Positions 1 to 9,173 of a DNA stretch of 64,000 nt are shown here, piece after piece. Within the stretch, counting starts at the first letter, position 1. Each line of letters starts with the position of its first letter. The DNA is from Ktedonobacterales bacterium (GTDB lineage Bacteria; Chloroflexota; Ktedonobacteria; Ktedonobacterales; Ktedonobacteraceae), in contig DAIDJF010000013.1 in NCBI GenBank assembly GCA_027451525.1, positions 1-64,000 on the forward strand, written 5' to 3'. A model generated the notes under the pieces. That model was not told the DNA's origin. It did no database searches and saw only the letters and a program-made list of their open reading frames with translations. The position numbers were made by a program, and so were the translations under genes.

Positions 1-633
1 GAACGTTCAAACGCGCTTATTGAACACCTTACGGGCTATCGCGCACTCCTGATGGGGCCGGGTCTGGGCCAGTCTGCCAACACGCGTGAGGTGATTCTGC
101 AAGTGTTGGAATACTTGCGCTCGCAACCAGAGGCGGAACGTCCGCGTCTGGTGATTGATGCTGATGGCTTAAACAACCTCTCGGCTCTGGAACGCTGGTG
201 GACACTGTTGCCTCCCAATACGGTGATTACGCCGCATCCCGGTGAAATGGGACGTTTGTGTGGTGCAACAAAGGTTTCCGGCGGCAGTATTGATCGTTTG
301 GAACTGGCCCGTACAAAAGCGCGTGAGTGGGAAGTGACGCTCGTCCTCAAGGGAGCTTGCACAATTATTGCTGAGCCAGATGGGCGCACGCGCATCAATT
401 GGCTGGCAAATCCTGCCCTGGCTGCGGCGGGAACAGGAGATGTGTTGGCGGGGATGATCGCTGGTCTACTGACGCAAGGGCTTGCGTCCTTTGATGCCGC
501 CAGCGCGGGTGTTTACCTGCATACAGCGGCGGCGGGCCTTGTAAGCGAATACCTGGGCAGCGCGGGTATGCTGGCTTCGGACCTGTTGTCACATATTCCC
601 CGCGCTATCGTGGCCTGCCAGAGCAGCCTCTAA
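1..633 (+). CDS. nnr: ADP/ATP-dependent NAD(P)H-hydrate dehydratase, C-terminal part (5' end outside window)
   Basis: The reading frame is open from base 1, so the gene starts upstream; about 210 residues are visible. The family repairs hydrated NADH and NADPH in the cytoplasm, using ADP or ATP. Visible family features are GPGLGQS near the start of the fragment, ITPHPGEMGRL in the middle and NPALAAAGTGDVLAGM, whose Asp is the catalytic residue of the ribokinase-like fold. The N-terminal epimerase domain, if present, is outside the window. The bifunctional symbol nnr is therefore an assumption; a stand-alone dehydratase is equally possible. Confidence 0.9.
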   Translation, partial: ERSNALIEHLTGYRALLMGPGLGQSANTREVILQVLEYLRSQPEAERPRLVIDADGLNNLSALERWWTLLPPNTVITPHPGEMGRLCGATKVSGGSIDRLELARTKAREWEVTLVLKGACTIIAEPDGRTRINWLANPALAAAGTGDVLAGMIAGLLTQGLASFDAASAGVYLHTAAAGLVSEYLGSAGMLASDLLSHIPRAIVACQSSL

Positions 634-650
634 GGCTTTTCTGGCAACGT

Positions 651-1259
651 CTATGCTGTGAGGAAGAACTGCGAGACCGTGATGGCCTCTATCTCAGGAA
701 TCAAGCGCGAACGCATCTGCTGTTTTGCTGAGAAGAGGCCCAGCAGTTCATAGCGTTGGCCTTCAAGGATACGTACCTCGACCGTTTGCGTCGCGGGGTC
801 TACCATCCAATATTCTGACACTCCCGCTTGCTCATATGCATCATATTTCTCGCGGCGATCATGCGTGACCGTTCCTGGTGATGCAACCTCCACCACCAGA
901 TCGGGCGCACCAACAATCCGCGCATCTTTAATCTTATCGAAATTTTTGTTCAGTATCACCATTATATCTGGCTGCACGATAGTTCTGGTTGATAACTGCA
1001 CATCAAAAGGGGCAATGTATACCTCACCATGATGAGGCAGTTTAACATACGTGCGTAGATATGCGGCTATTTCAAGCACGGCATTTTGATGCCAGCGATT
1101 GGGCGCAGGTGCCATATACAACACTCCATCCACAATTTCGTAGCGTTGTCCATCATCAGGCAGTGTGGCATAGTGATCGTATGTCCAGTGGCCTTGTTCT
1201 GGCCCTGGCATGTGGTCTGCGCGCGTGGTGATTTCGATATGTTCCGGTGTCATTACCAT
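651..1259 (-). CDS. Uma2 family endonuclease (DUF820)
   Basis: A PD-(D/E)XK-fold protein of the Uma2 family, which is expanded in Chloroflexota and Cyanobacteria; its biological role is poorly defined. Family signatures are YEIVDGVLYMAPAP, QPDIMVI (catalytic Asp), APDLVVEVASPGT (catalytic Glu) and the YEQAGVSEYWMVDP segment. The ATG at 1259 is preceded by AAGGTGGG at good spacing. A longer GTG-initiated frame to 1331 is open but less likely. It converges on the gene ending at 633 with only 17 bases between them. Confidence 0.85.
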   Translation of the reverse strand: MVMTPEHIEITTRADHMPGPEQGHWTYDHYATLPDDGQRYEIVDGVLYMAPAPNRWHQNAVLEIAAYLRTYVKLPHHGEVYIAPFDVQLSTRTIVQPDIMVILNKNFDKIKDARIVGAPDLVVEVASPGTVTHDRREKYDAYEQAGVSEYWMVDPATQTVEVRILEGQRYELLGLFSAKQQMRSRLIPEIEAITVSQFFLTA

Positions 1260-1376
1260 TGTTATCCCACCTTGTATCGCCTGAAATTGTATGAAACGCT
1301 CATCCTTCCCAAGCATAGCATAGTTTCCCACAAAAAGATAGTGTTTTTATAGAAAAAATGTTCGTATGATAATGCG

Positions 1377-2255
1377 TTATCGCTCCCCGGTAATGCGACT
1401 ATGTGTCAGTTCAAACGTGTATGTTTCGCCATGGCGTAGATAGATCACGCGTTCCTCAAGACCCGCGATGGAGATAAGCTGTTGAAAATCATGTAATGGC
1501 GATTTGAAAGCGGTATAGTCGTTGTAGTGAATGGGAATGACAAGGCGGGGATTGATGAGTTCTAGCATCTCAAGCCCTTGTTGCGCGTCCATTGAGACCA
1601 GCATGCCCAGGATGCGTGTGCCGCCGAGATGGAGCAGACCCAGGTCGATTTCAGGGTAGCGATAGGGAATGGCCTTGAGCTGATCGTCCATCAGCGTATC
1701 ACCGCTGATATAGATGCGCAACAACATGTGTCCGTTGGTATGCATAAACTCTAACATGCTGCCCATCACAGGTGGTAGCACATGGCCTATCAGACCATGC
1801 GCGTGGAGGGCTGGCAATGCCGTAATACGCAGTTGTGTCTGTCCTTTGACTATCGTCAGGGCCTGCCAGGGCTTGAGCGGTTGGGTCGCGGCGAAGCCAT
1901 TATGCCGCAGCACGCGCGTTGCCTGTTGCGTCGTGACGATGGGGATGGCTTTATCCAGACGGTGCATCACGACGTGGTCGAAGTGGTCTCCGTGCATATG
2001 CGAAAGTATGATGAGATCGAGGGGCGGCACACGTTCCAGTGGGAGAGCGGGGTTGGTCAATCGCCTGGAATGCAGACCATAGCCGAGGTTGGCATATTCG
2101 CCTTGATGCAAAAAATTTGGGTCTGTCAAAATTGTAAAGCCCGCGTATCTGAGCAGCACGGTTGCTGTGCCAATGAAACGTAGTGACCCATGCGCGATCT
2201 CAGGAAGGCCGGGCGTACCTGGCAATGTAAGTGTATTTTGGATATTTCGTGACAT
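1377..2255 (-). CDS. MBL-fold metal-dependent hydrolase (UlaG-like)
   Basis: A 292-residue metallo-beta-lactamase-fold hydrolase. The metal-binding motif HMHGDHFDH lies near residue 86, after the strand TILTDPNFL. Further ligands are probably the His of LPALHAHG, the Asp of YISGDTL and the His of IPIHYNDY. The layout matches the UlaG / N-acyl-phosphatidylethanolamine phospholipase D-like branch, but the substrate cannot be read from the sequence. It is transcribed divergently from ilvD, with a 21-bp perfect inverted repeat in the shared intergenic region. Confidence 0.8.
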   Translation of the reverse strand: MSRNIQNTLTLPGTPGLPEIAHGSLRFIGTATVLLRYAGFTILTDPNFLHQGEYANLGYGLHSRRLTNPALPLERVPPLDLIILSHMHGDHFDHVVMHRLDKAIPIVTTQQATRVLRHNGFAATQPLKPWQALTIVKGQTQLRITALPALHAHGLIGHVLPPVMGSMLEFMHTNGHMLLRIYISGDTLMDDQLKAIPYRYPEIDLGLLHLGGTRILGMLVSMDAQQGLEMLELINPRLVIPIHYNDYTAFKSPLHDFQQLISIAGLEERVIYLRHGETYTFELTHSRITGER

Positions 2256-2270
2256 CCGCTGCTCCTTTTC

Positions 2271-2325
2271 ACATTCATAGAAAGCGTGTAGTAACAGATA
2301 AGAGCTACACGCTTTCTATGAATGT
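2271..2325. repeat. 21-bp perfect inverted repeat between divergent genes
   Basis: The arms at 2271-2291 and 2305-2325 are exact reverse complements with a 13-base loop. The element sits directly upstream of the MBL gene and about 80 bases upstream of the ilvD -35 box. No T-run follows either arm. It could be a regulator binding site, an RNA hairpin at the 5' end of the MBL transcript, or a small mobile palindrome. Confidence 0.7.
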
Positions 2326-2403
2326 GGTGTGACAGGGAGACATAGAGCGGTAAAAGCGGCTCTGTTTCCATAGAGAGGCCAGAAACATTGAGCGTTTCTC
2401 CCA

Positions 2404-2432
2404 TTGTTCCACTCGTGTCACACGTGTATAAT
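2404..2432 (+). promoter_or_regulatory. sigma-70-type promoter of ilvD
   Basis: A -35 box TTGTTC (2404-2409) and a perfect -10 box TATAAT (2427-2432) are separated by 17 bases. The spacer carries the near-palindrome CGTGTCACACG. Its position shows that ilvD translation must start downstream, at 2493. Confidence 0.7.
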
Positions 2433-2492
2433 AGAGCAATCATAGCGCAGGGGAAGCCTGCACGCTCAAGGAAGAAAGGAAGCGTTGCGCTT

Positions 2493-4199
2493 ATGCCTGA
2501 GACTAATGGCAGTTCACATGCGGCAGAGACGGCCCTCAATCGCCGCAGCAAGATGATTACCGAGGGAGCCGTACGTGCTCCCAATCGTTCGATGCTTCGC
2601 GCTGTCGGTCTGACCGACGAAGATTTCAATAAACCGCTTATTGGTGTCGCAAGTACCTGGAGCGAGATTACGCCCTGTAATTCGCACATTAATCGCCTCG
2701 CGGAGAAGGTGAAAGAGGGGGTGCGTGTTGGTGGGGGGGCACCACAGATATTTGGCACGATCACGGTTAGCGATGGTATTTCAATGGGAACTGAGGGCAT
2801 GAAGTTCTCGTTACCCAGTCGTGAGGTGATCGCGGACTCTATCGAGCTGGTTGCCAACGCGCAACGCTTTGATGGCGTGATTGCGATTGGCGGCTGCGAC
2901 AAGAATATGCCGGGTTGTCTGATGGCTCTGGCGCGCCTGGATATCCCCAGTATATTTGTCTACGGTGGCACGATTCTCCCCGGAACATGTCGCGGCCAGG
3001 ATGTTGACATTGTCAGCGTCTTCGAGGCAGTAGGACAGTATAGCGCGGGCAAGATTTCGCTGACACAACTGAAAGAGGTTGAGGAGAGCGCGATTCCAGG
3101 CGCGGGTTCCTGTGGTGGCATGTACACGGCGAACACGATGGCCTCCTCTATCGAGGCTCTCGGTATGAGCCTGCCCGGTAGTTCTTCCGCGCCAGCAGTC
3201 ACAGCGCGTAAGGCGCAAGACTGCTACGAGGCGGGTCAAATGATCGTGCGTTTGATTGAACGCCAGATCACGCCGCGTCTGATCTTGACCAAAGAGGCCT
3301 TTGAGAACGCGATTACGCTGACGATGGCCCTCGGTGGTTCCACCAATGCCATCCTGCACCTGATCGCGATTGCGCGTCAGATTGATGTCCCACTCACGAT
3401 TGACGATTTCAATCGCATTGGCAGCAAGGTGCCCCATCTGGCAGACCTCAAGCCCGGTGGTCGCTTTGTGATGGCGGACCTTGACCGCATTGGCGGTGTC
3501 CAGGCTGTTTTGAAACTGCTGCTCAAAGAGGGATTGCTGCACGGTGACACGCTGACCGTCACGGGCAAAACAATGGCCGAGAATCTGGAGACCGCCCATG
3601 ATCTTGCCGAGGGACAGCGCATTGTTGCCCCAATGACGCAACCGTTGCATCCCTCCGGCCCACTTGTCGTCCTGCGCGGCAATCTAGCCCCAGAAGGAGC
3701 GGTCTGCAAGATCGCTGGTCTCAAGACGACCACCCATCGTGGCCCCGCGAAAGTGTTCAACTCAGAAGAGGATACCTTCGATGCCATCATGAATCATAAG
3801 ATTGATCATGGTGATGTGGTGGTTATTCGCTATGAGGGACCAAAAGGCGGCCCTGGTATGCGCGAAATGCTGGCGGTGACCTCGGCCCTCGTCGGGCAGG
3901 GCTATGGCGAGACGGTGGGCCTGATTACCGATGGTCGCTTCTCCGGCGGCACGCATGGTATGGTCGTGGGACATATCGCTCCCGAAGCGCAGGCTGGTGG
4001 CCCAATCGCGATTGTGCAGGATGGTGATATGATCACGATTGATGCCGACCACCAAACTCTCTCGATAGACCTGAGTGACGAGGAGATTGCCCAACGCTTC
4101 AAGCAGTGGGAGGCCCCTGCTCCGCGCTATACACGTGGCGTACTGGCGAAATATATCAAGCTGGTACATTCCGCTTCCGAAGGCGCGGTTACCGAGTAA
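2493..4199 (+). CDS. ilvD: dihydroxy-acid dehydratase
   Basis: Catalyses the dehydration of 2,3-dihydroxy acids to 2-oxo acids in valine, leucine and isoleucine synthesis (and pantothenate supply); cytoplasmic Fe-S enzyme. Diagnostic segments include [24 protein letters not shown] (cluster Cys), [15 protein letters not shown] (cluster Cys), [16 protein letters not shown] and [16 protein letters not shown] (active-site Ser). The ATG at 2493 follows a GGAAGAAAGGAAG purine run and lies downstream of the promoter. A longer in-frame ATG at 2388 precedes the promoter and is rejected. Product is 568 residues, normal for the family. No other ilv gene is nearby. Confidence 0.97.
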   Translation: MPETNGSSHAAETALNRRSKMITEGAVRAPNRSMLRAVGLTDEDFNKPLIGVASTWSEITPCNSHINRLAEKVKEGVRVGGGAPQIFGTITVSDGISMGTEGMKFSLPSREVIADSIELVANAQRFDGVIAIGGCDKNMPGCLMALARLDIPSIFVYGGTILPGTCRGQDVDIVSVFEAVGQYSAGKISLTQLKEVEESAIPGAGSCGGMYTANTMASSIEALGMSLPGSSSAPAVTARKAQDCYEAGQMIVRLIERQITPRLILTKEAFENAITLTMALGGSTNAILHLIAIARQIDVPLTIDDFNRIGSKVPHLADLKPGGRFVMADLDRIGGVQAVLKLLLKEGLLHGDTLTVTGKTMAENLETAHDLAEGQRIVAPMTQPLHPSGPLVVLRGNLAPEGAVCKIAGLKTTTHRGPAKVFNSEEDTFDAIMNHKIDHGDVVVIRYEGPKGGPGMREMLAVTSALVGQGYGETVGLITDGRFSGGTHGMVVGHIAPEAQAGGPIAIVQDGDMITIDADHQTLSIDLSDEEIAQRFKQWEAPAPRYTRGVLAKYIKLVHSASEGAVTE

Positions 4200-4215
4200 A
4201 CGCTGACGTGTAAAC

Positions 4216-4270
4216 AGGAAGAAGCAACAAGGTGAGCGCAAGACTTTGCACCTGCCCTGTTGCTTCTTCT
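4216..4270. terminator. hairpin between convergent ilvD and SRPBCC gene
   Basis: Arms around 4216-4234 and 4249-4270 (GAAGAAGCAACA with TGTTGCTTCTTC) form a long imperfect stem between the two convergent stop codons. It is a likely bidirectional terminator. Confidence 0.65.
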
Positions 4271-4282
4271 CGTTACATCATC

Positions 4283-4879
4283 CTATGCACGAGAACGTTG
4301 GAGGTAGCTGATAATAGCAGCAAGAGCGATCACACCGCCTAGAATCAAGGCAAGAAGGCTAACGTTTTTCTTGACTGACTCAGGAGGCGTTTCACGTGTG
4401 AGCGTTAGCGACTCCGGCCTTGCTTTTTTACCAGTCGTTGGAAGCGTTGTATCCAGGTGGTTAAGCACGGTGTTGTAGATGCGGCGCAGACCAATGGGCG
4501 CAAACGTGCGCTCGAAAAAGCCATTAATGCCACTGCCGCCTTCCCACTCGGTGACGAGGCGGACATTTGTGCGCTGTCCATCCTCGATTGGTGAGACCGT
4601 CCATGTCGTCACGAGTGATGAATTGGTGTCATTTTCGACTAACACCTGCCCCTTTACTGGTTCCTTCACCTGAATATGGTAGGGCCGTTCACGCCGCGCC
4701 GCGTGCAGGCGATAGCTCACCACCGTGCCATCCCCACGTCCGCCGCGCTCAACCTTGTAATCCACAAAGTTTGAGGTCAACAATTGTGGACGCTTCTCGC
4801 GATAATCACTGATCACTGCATAGACATCTTCCGGGTTTGCATCTACGATCTTCTCGCTTTTTACATAGATATGCGACAT
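4283..4879 (-). CDS. SRPBCC family protein with C-terminal membrane anchor
   Basis: About 198 residues. The N-terminal ~150 residues read like a START/Bet v1-type (polyketide cyclase/dehydrase-like) fold, beginning YVKSEKIVDANPEDVYAVIS. A hydrophobic segment near the C-terminus (SLLALILGGVIALAAII) would anchor it in the membrane. The fold binds hydrophobic ligands, but no ligand is predictable here. The ATG at 4879 follows AAAGGAG at ideal spacing. The open frame continues to 5047, but the extra N-terminus is basic and unlike the family. Confidence 0.75.
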   Translation of the reverse strand: MSHIYVKSEKIVDANPEDVYAVISDYREKRPQLLTSNFVDYKVERGGRGDGTVVSYRLHAARRERPYHIQVKEPVKGQVLVENDTNSSLVTTWTVSPIEDGQRTNVRLVTEWEGGSGINGFFERTFAPIGLRRIYNTVLNHLDTTLPTTGKKARPESLTLTRETPPESVKKNVSLLALILGGVIALAAIISYLQRSRA

Positions 4880-5055
4880 ATTTTTCTCCTTTTTTGTTGC
4901 TTTCATTGTATCCGCTACGCTCCCACGTTTGCCCGCTGCTGGCCGCTTGCTCTTAGCGTTTCCCTTGATTTCACGTTTGTTCGCGATAGAATGGGACAAT
5001 CCACATGCCCATGTCTCCACTATTCGTATCGTAGCAGGTACGAACAAAGCGCGTG

Positions 5056-6132
5056 TTATTGATACATTACCATTAACGGCGAGGGATCGAGCGCGAGCGT
5101 TTGCGCTGGCGTCATAAGTGGTACATCGAGTTGATAGAACAGTTTCATGCCGGGGTATTGCAGTAATTGTTGTTTATCAAAGATGTTGTAGTCATCAATC
5201 TTCTCTTGTGGAGGACCGAAGCCGTCAACGCACGTAATTACCTGAACTCCTGGTTGCAAACGAATATTCTGCCAATCGGGCAGCATACTCTGGCGGAACT
5301 GGTGAATAATCAGAATCTTGGGGGGCAGATGCTCACTTTGTACCAGTGTTGAGAGCTGATTGATGACCCAGTTGATCTCGTCCGCTTTCATCTGCCCAAA
5401 TACCTCGTCAGGTACTGTGCCGGGTGGCATGTCGAACTCAGGGTCAAGCGTTAAATCAACACCGGGTTGTTTGAGATAAGACCAAACCGCTCCCACCTCT
5501 TTCTGTATGGTGCTATGCCCAATCTGCATATCAAAAAAGAAGAGCGCGTGGTTATCATTCGCCAACTTAATGTAATGCTCGATCGAGTCAGTTGGCATGC
5601 GATAGACCCAGGAGCCATCATCCATCGGTATGGGTTGTACAACGGGTGTGACGTAGTCCAGAGCAGGTATAACGGGATGTGTGGGGTCAAGTTGCGCGTA
5701 GGTCTGTGCCTGCTCATTTAATTTGGCAATTAGCTCATCATCGGAATATTGTCCTATTGGTCCCATTTCCGGTGAGAGAGGGTTGCCATAGAAAACGACA
5801 AGCCGATGGTCAGGTAGGCTGGTTTGCCATGTCCAACCATAGTAACCCTCGCGACTATGCAGCATCGCCATCTCATCTTGTCTGCTTATATTCGTATATA
5901 GCGGTGCCTGAATATTTGTCGCCGTTGGCGTTCCCTGGGTAATTTTCGTTCCCATTGGTACGATTTTTGCGCTTTTAGTTGCTATAGGGGGGTGTGGGGT
6001 ATTAACGTGCTTCTGTTGTGATATCTTGGCTGTTGGCGTGGCGCAACCGGCCAGGACAAGCGTAATGCTGATCAGCAGCATCCAAGAGCGCACTGCAATT
6101 GTTGGGGGAGTGTAAAAAGAAGATTTCCACAT
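5056..6132 (-). CDS. putative lipoprotein of unknown function
   Basis: The 358-residue product starts with a hydrophobic signal segment ending in the lipobox LAGC (Cys about residue 30), so it is probably an exported lipoprotein. A Thr/Lys-rich linker follows, then a globular region of about 270 residues. That region has segments such as VVFYGNPLSPEMGPIG, GVDLTLDPEFDMPPG and ILIIHQFRQSMLP. The acidic motif LDPEF and the periodic beta/alpha pattern hint at a TIM-barrel-like hydrolase, but this is only an impression. I do not recognise the family with certainty. Confidence 0.65.
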   Translation of the reverse strand: MWKSSFYTPPTIAVRSWMLLISITLVLAGCATPTAKISQQKHVNTPHPPIATKSAKIVPMGTKITQGTPTATNIQAPLYTNISRQDEMAMLHSREGYYGWTWQTSLPDHRLVVFYGNPLSPEMGPIGQYSDDELIAKLNEQAQTYAQLDPTHPVIPALDYVTPVVQPIPMDDGSWVYRMPTDSIEHYIKLANDNHALFFFDMQIGHSTIQKEVGAVWSYLKQPGVDLTLDPEFDMPPGTVPDEVFGQMKADEINWVINQLSTLVQSEHLPPKILIIHQFRQSMLPDWQNIRLQPGVQVITCVDGFGPPQEKIDDYNIFDKQQLLQYPGMKLFYQLDVPLMTPAQTLALDPSPLMVMYQ

Positions 6133-6544
6133 GAGCTGCTCCTACTATCCCTTGTGTATTAGTTCAAATATACTCAAAAATAAGCGAGTTAAGCTATCTA
6201 ACATGTAACATAGGGCGTTTGTCATGTCAAGCAGATGCATAGAATAGATGTGAAAATGAAAAGAATGAGTTATATGAGAATTGATAGTATTAATGAGTAA
6301 TAAATGTAGTATTGACAGCAGAGGAGATCGCAAAAGCATAAACACGCTATTGGGCCAGTTTGGGTACGTGCGTGCGCTCTATACGTTCTTATTTGCTCTG
6401 GCAACAGTGTGTGCCAAAGAGATATGATAAAGGAAGCTAGTGCATGGCTGAAATGGAGATGTTGGCAACGCGCTCTCTTGGTATGGAAACATAAGGAGTG
6501 GTTTGCGTTAGCAATAATAGTATAGCGGAGAAAGGTAACGCAAA
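6133..6544. other. AT-rich divergent intergenic region, no gene seen
   Basis: The 412 bases between the divergent lipoprotein and SDR genes hold no convincing reading frame or repeat. Promoters for both genes should be here, but no clean -35/-10 pair stands out. Confidence 0.5.
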
Positions 6545-7312
6545 ATGGATGTACAGAACAAAGGTGTTTTTATTTCTGGCGGAGCCTCTGGCCTGGGTGC
6601 GGCCTGTGCGCGCCTCTTGACACAAGCGGGGGCAAAAGTGGTCATTGCAGATCTGAATAGCGAACTGGGTCATGCATTTGCCTCAGAGCTGGGGAGTTCT
6701 GCGCTATTTGTCAAGACAAACGTGACGGAAGAGGCGGATGTGCAGGCGGCATTGAAAGCGGCGGTTGACGCTTTTGGGGGTCTGCATGTTGCAATCAATT
6801 GCGCGGGTATTGGTGTTGCTGAGAAGACGTTGAGCAAAAAGGGACCCCATGCACTCGCGTCCTTTACACGCGTGATCCAAATAAATCTCATCGGCACGTT
6901 TAACGTCATTCGTCTGGCTTCAACTATGATGGCGGAGAATACACCCGATGCGGAGGGCGAGCGCGGCGTCATCATTAATACCGCCTCGGTTGCCGCGTTT
7001 GACGGACAGATTGGGCAGGCGGCGTACTCGGCCTCGAAGGGGGGTATCGTCGGCATGACACTACCTATTGCGCGTGACCTCTCCAGCTATGGTATTCGCG
7101 TGATGACGATTGCTCCTGGTCTGTTCGACACGCCCTTATTGGCAGGCTTGCCGGAACCCGCCAAGCAATCGCTGGGCCAGCAGGTGCCCTTTCCGCCGCG
7201 CCTGGGTCGTCCCGCTGAGTATGCTGCGCTGGCAAAGCATATCATCGAGAACACCATGTTGAACGGCGAAACGATCAGGTTGGATGGTGCGATTCGCATG
7301 GCTCCCAGATAG
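6545..7312 (+). CDS. short-chain dehydrogenase/reductase (3-hydroxyacyl-CoA dehydrogenase type 2-like)
   Basis: A 255-residue classical SDR, probably NAD-dependent because an acidic Asp ends beta-2 (VVIADLN). The cofactor motif is GGASGLG (about residues 13-19), NCAGIG follows, the catalytic Ser is in NTASVAAF, and the Tyr/Lys pair is in YSASKGG. The overall sequence, including [24 protein letters not shown] split over its halves, resembles the HSD17B10-like 3-hydroxyacyl-CoA dehydrogenases of fatty-acid or branched-chain oxidation. The start follows GGAGAAAGG. It stands alone in its transcription unit. Confidence 0.88.
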   Translation: MDVQNKGVFISGGASGLGAACARLLTQAGAKVVIADLNSELGHAFASELGSSALFVKTNVTEEADVQAALKAAVDAFGGLHVAINCAGIGVAEKTLSKKGPHALASFTRVIQINLIGTFNVIRLASTMMAENTPDAEGERGVIINTASVAAFDGQIGQAAYSASKGGIVGMTLPIARDLSSYGIRVMTIAPGLFDTPLLAGLPEPAKQSLGQQVPFPPRLGRPAEYAALAKHIIENTMLNGETIRLDGAIRMAPR

Positions 7313-7480
7313 TTTCTAGCAATAGAAGCCTGTGAGAGGGAGCCAGATGTATGCAGGCTGGTTCCTTCTCATTTGTGTAATAGACATGCCAGCGTCGTAC
7401 ATGGCCCTGGCATGGTATACATATTGCATCGGGCTGTGATGATAAGACCATCCAGGTATGGCAAGCTTTGTAATGTGAAA

Positions 7481-7511
7481 AGCGGCAAGTTCGTTACGAA
7501 CCTGCCGCCTG
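7481..7511 (-). terminator. terminator downstream of the HtrA-family protease gene
   Basis: Inverted repeat of GCGGCAAGTTCG and CGAACCTGCCGC around a TTA loop, just past the stop codon of the minus-strand protease gene; a short T-rich stretch follows on that strand. Confidence 0.6.
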
Positions 7512-7531
7512 GTTTTCATATGCGAGGAGCG

Positions 7532-8914
7532 TTACGAGCCGGATTGTAGTTCACTCAATGTGGCGTTGACGGTCATTTGCTGATTTCCACGATACACTTT
7601 AATGGCAACCGTCTCGCCAGGATTATACTGTGCCAGAGCATCACCCAGGGATGCCACATCGGTAATCTGCGTATTGCCGATTTGGACAATCACATCGCCG
7701 GGTTGCAGACCTGCGTTGGCGGCTCCCTCGCCGCTCACAACCTGCACAATCAACGCGCCATGATCGACGGATAGGTTGTCTTGTGAAGCCACGAGTTGAT
7801 TAACATCGGCAACTCGTACACCCAGTGCCGCACGCCCGGTGTGTGTAACATGTCCAGTTTGGATAATTTGCGGCACGATCAGGCTAACACGATTGGACGG
7901 AATGGCGAAACCAACGCCACTGGCGGGTGTGTTAAACTCTGGGTCAATCGCGGTCAGTGTCGGGATACCAATGAGCTGACCCTGCAAGTTGACCAGTGCG
8001 CCGCCGCTATTGCCAGGATTAATTGGCGCATCTGTCTGGATCGCCCCTGGAATAATCGCGCCGCCCTGTCCCTCGCTCACATTGCGGTTGAGAGCACTAA
8101 TGATGCCGTTTGTGACGGTCTGCGTGATACCGAGTGGGTTGCCAATAGCCAGCACATCCTGACCGACACGCAGTTTGGACGAGTCGCCGATAGGCACAAC
8201 AACCATGTTATTGGGCGGATTGATCTTGACGACTGCGAGATCATCTGCCGGGTCTATGCCTGTCACTTGACCTGTTAAGCGCGTGCCATCACTCATCACG
8301 ACCTCTATCTGTTGCGCCCCGTTGACGACGTGGTTATTGGTAACGATATACCCGCGTTTGTCGATAATGACGCCGGAACCAATCGCGCCGCCCTGCGCAG
8401 TTGTGACGTTAATCTGGACGACGGCCGGTCGTACATTCGCGATGACGGCTTCACGAACCGATTCGATGTTATTGCTGCCCAATGCCGGAATAGGAGCGAC
8501 TGGCTGGCTTGAGCCTGTTTGTAGAGAACTGCTAGCAGCAGGCGATGGCGTAGTCGCAACATTGCCGCGCCCAAACTCCCAACCTGCTGCAAACACGACT
8601 GCTCCGAAAAGTAACGCGAGCAGCATAGTGAGCACAACGGCGCGACCAGTCCCTGAACCGCCGCGACGGTTAAAGCCCTGCCCTGGCGGCATCTGACCAG
8701 GCATCTGATTGGGCATATAGGCATTGGCCCTAAAATTGCCCGGCTCAGAAGGTGTCTGTGGCTCTGTTGGTTCAGTACCATAGGGTGGTGGGGTTGGCGT
8801 AGGGCTATAGTGCATTGGCTCATACGGTGGTACTGGACTATATTGTCTCGGCTCATAGGGCTGCGTAGACTGATCATTTGTCGGTTGGTCGTTATCTATA
8901 TTTGGATGAAACAT
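7532..8914 (-). CDS. membrane-anchored HtrA/DegP-type serine protease with PDZ domain
   Basis: An S1C serine protease for protein quality control outside the membrane. The order is a Pro/Gln-rich cytoplasmic N-terminus (about 90 residues), one membrane segment (VVLTMLLALLFGAVVFAAG), the trypsin-like domain, then a PDZ domain over the last ~95 residues. The triad is visible as His in TNNHVV, Asp in DDLAVVKI and Ser in NPGNSGGALV. The ATG at 8914 is 10 bases after GGGAGG. An upstream in-frame TTG overlaps that ribosome binding site and is rejected. The Pro/Tyr-rich repeats (YEP..YSP) at the N-terminus are typical of Chloroflexota and actinobacterial homologues. Confidence 0.93.
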   Translation of the reverse strand: MFHPNIDNDQPTNDQSTQPYEPRQYSPVPPYEPMHYSPTPTPPPYGTEPTEPQTPSEPGNFRANAYMPNQMPGQMPPGQGFNRRGGSGTGRAVVLTMLLALLFGAVVFAAGWEFGRGNVATTPSPAASSSLQTGSSQPVAPIPALGSNNIESVREAVIANVRPAVVQINVTTAQGGAIGSGVIIDKRGYIVTNNHVVNGAQQIEVVMSDGTRLTGQVTGIDPADDLAVVKINPPNNMVVVPIGDSSKLRVGQDVLAIGNPLGITQTVTNGIISALNRNVSEGQGGAIIPGAIQTDAPINPGNSGGALVNLQGQLIGIPTLTAIDPEFNTPASGVGFAIPSNRVSLIVPQIIQTGHVTHTGRAALGVRVADVNQLVASQDNLSVDHGALIVQVVSGEGAANAGLQPGDVIVQIGNTQITDVASLGDALAQYNPGETVAIKVYRGNQQMTVNATLSELQSGS

Positions 8915-9173
8915 ATCTGTGGAGCCTCCCAAAGCATGCTAACGATGGCAAGATATTTCTTAGCACTTACTTTAATACACGGATTCTTCTTATCTGTGTA
9001 TACTGTAACCGCACGATATCAAAAAAGCTTATAAGATTTGTAAAATGTTTGTATGAAAACTGGCTCGTTTGTCGCGTTTTCCAGACAGGCGGAGTTTTCT
9101 ACTAAAATCCTCTTGCTGATAAGTGCTGATAATGCGATAATGGGTTTCTAAATATCGGAGGAGAGGGCGCGTT

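Noticed and set aside
2811..3650. Long minus-strand frame inside ilvD
   Set aside because: Antisense shadow of a well-conserved enzyme gene; no recognisable domain.
7316..7519. 67-codon minus-strand frame after the SDR gene
   Set aside because: Runs through the protease terminator hairpin, lacks a ribosome binding site and shows no domain.
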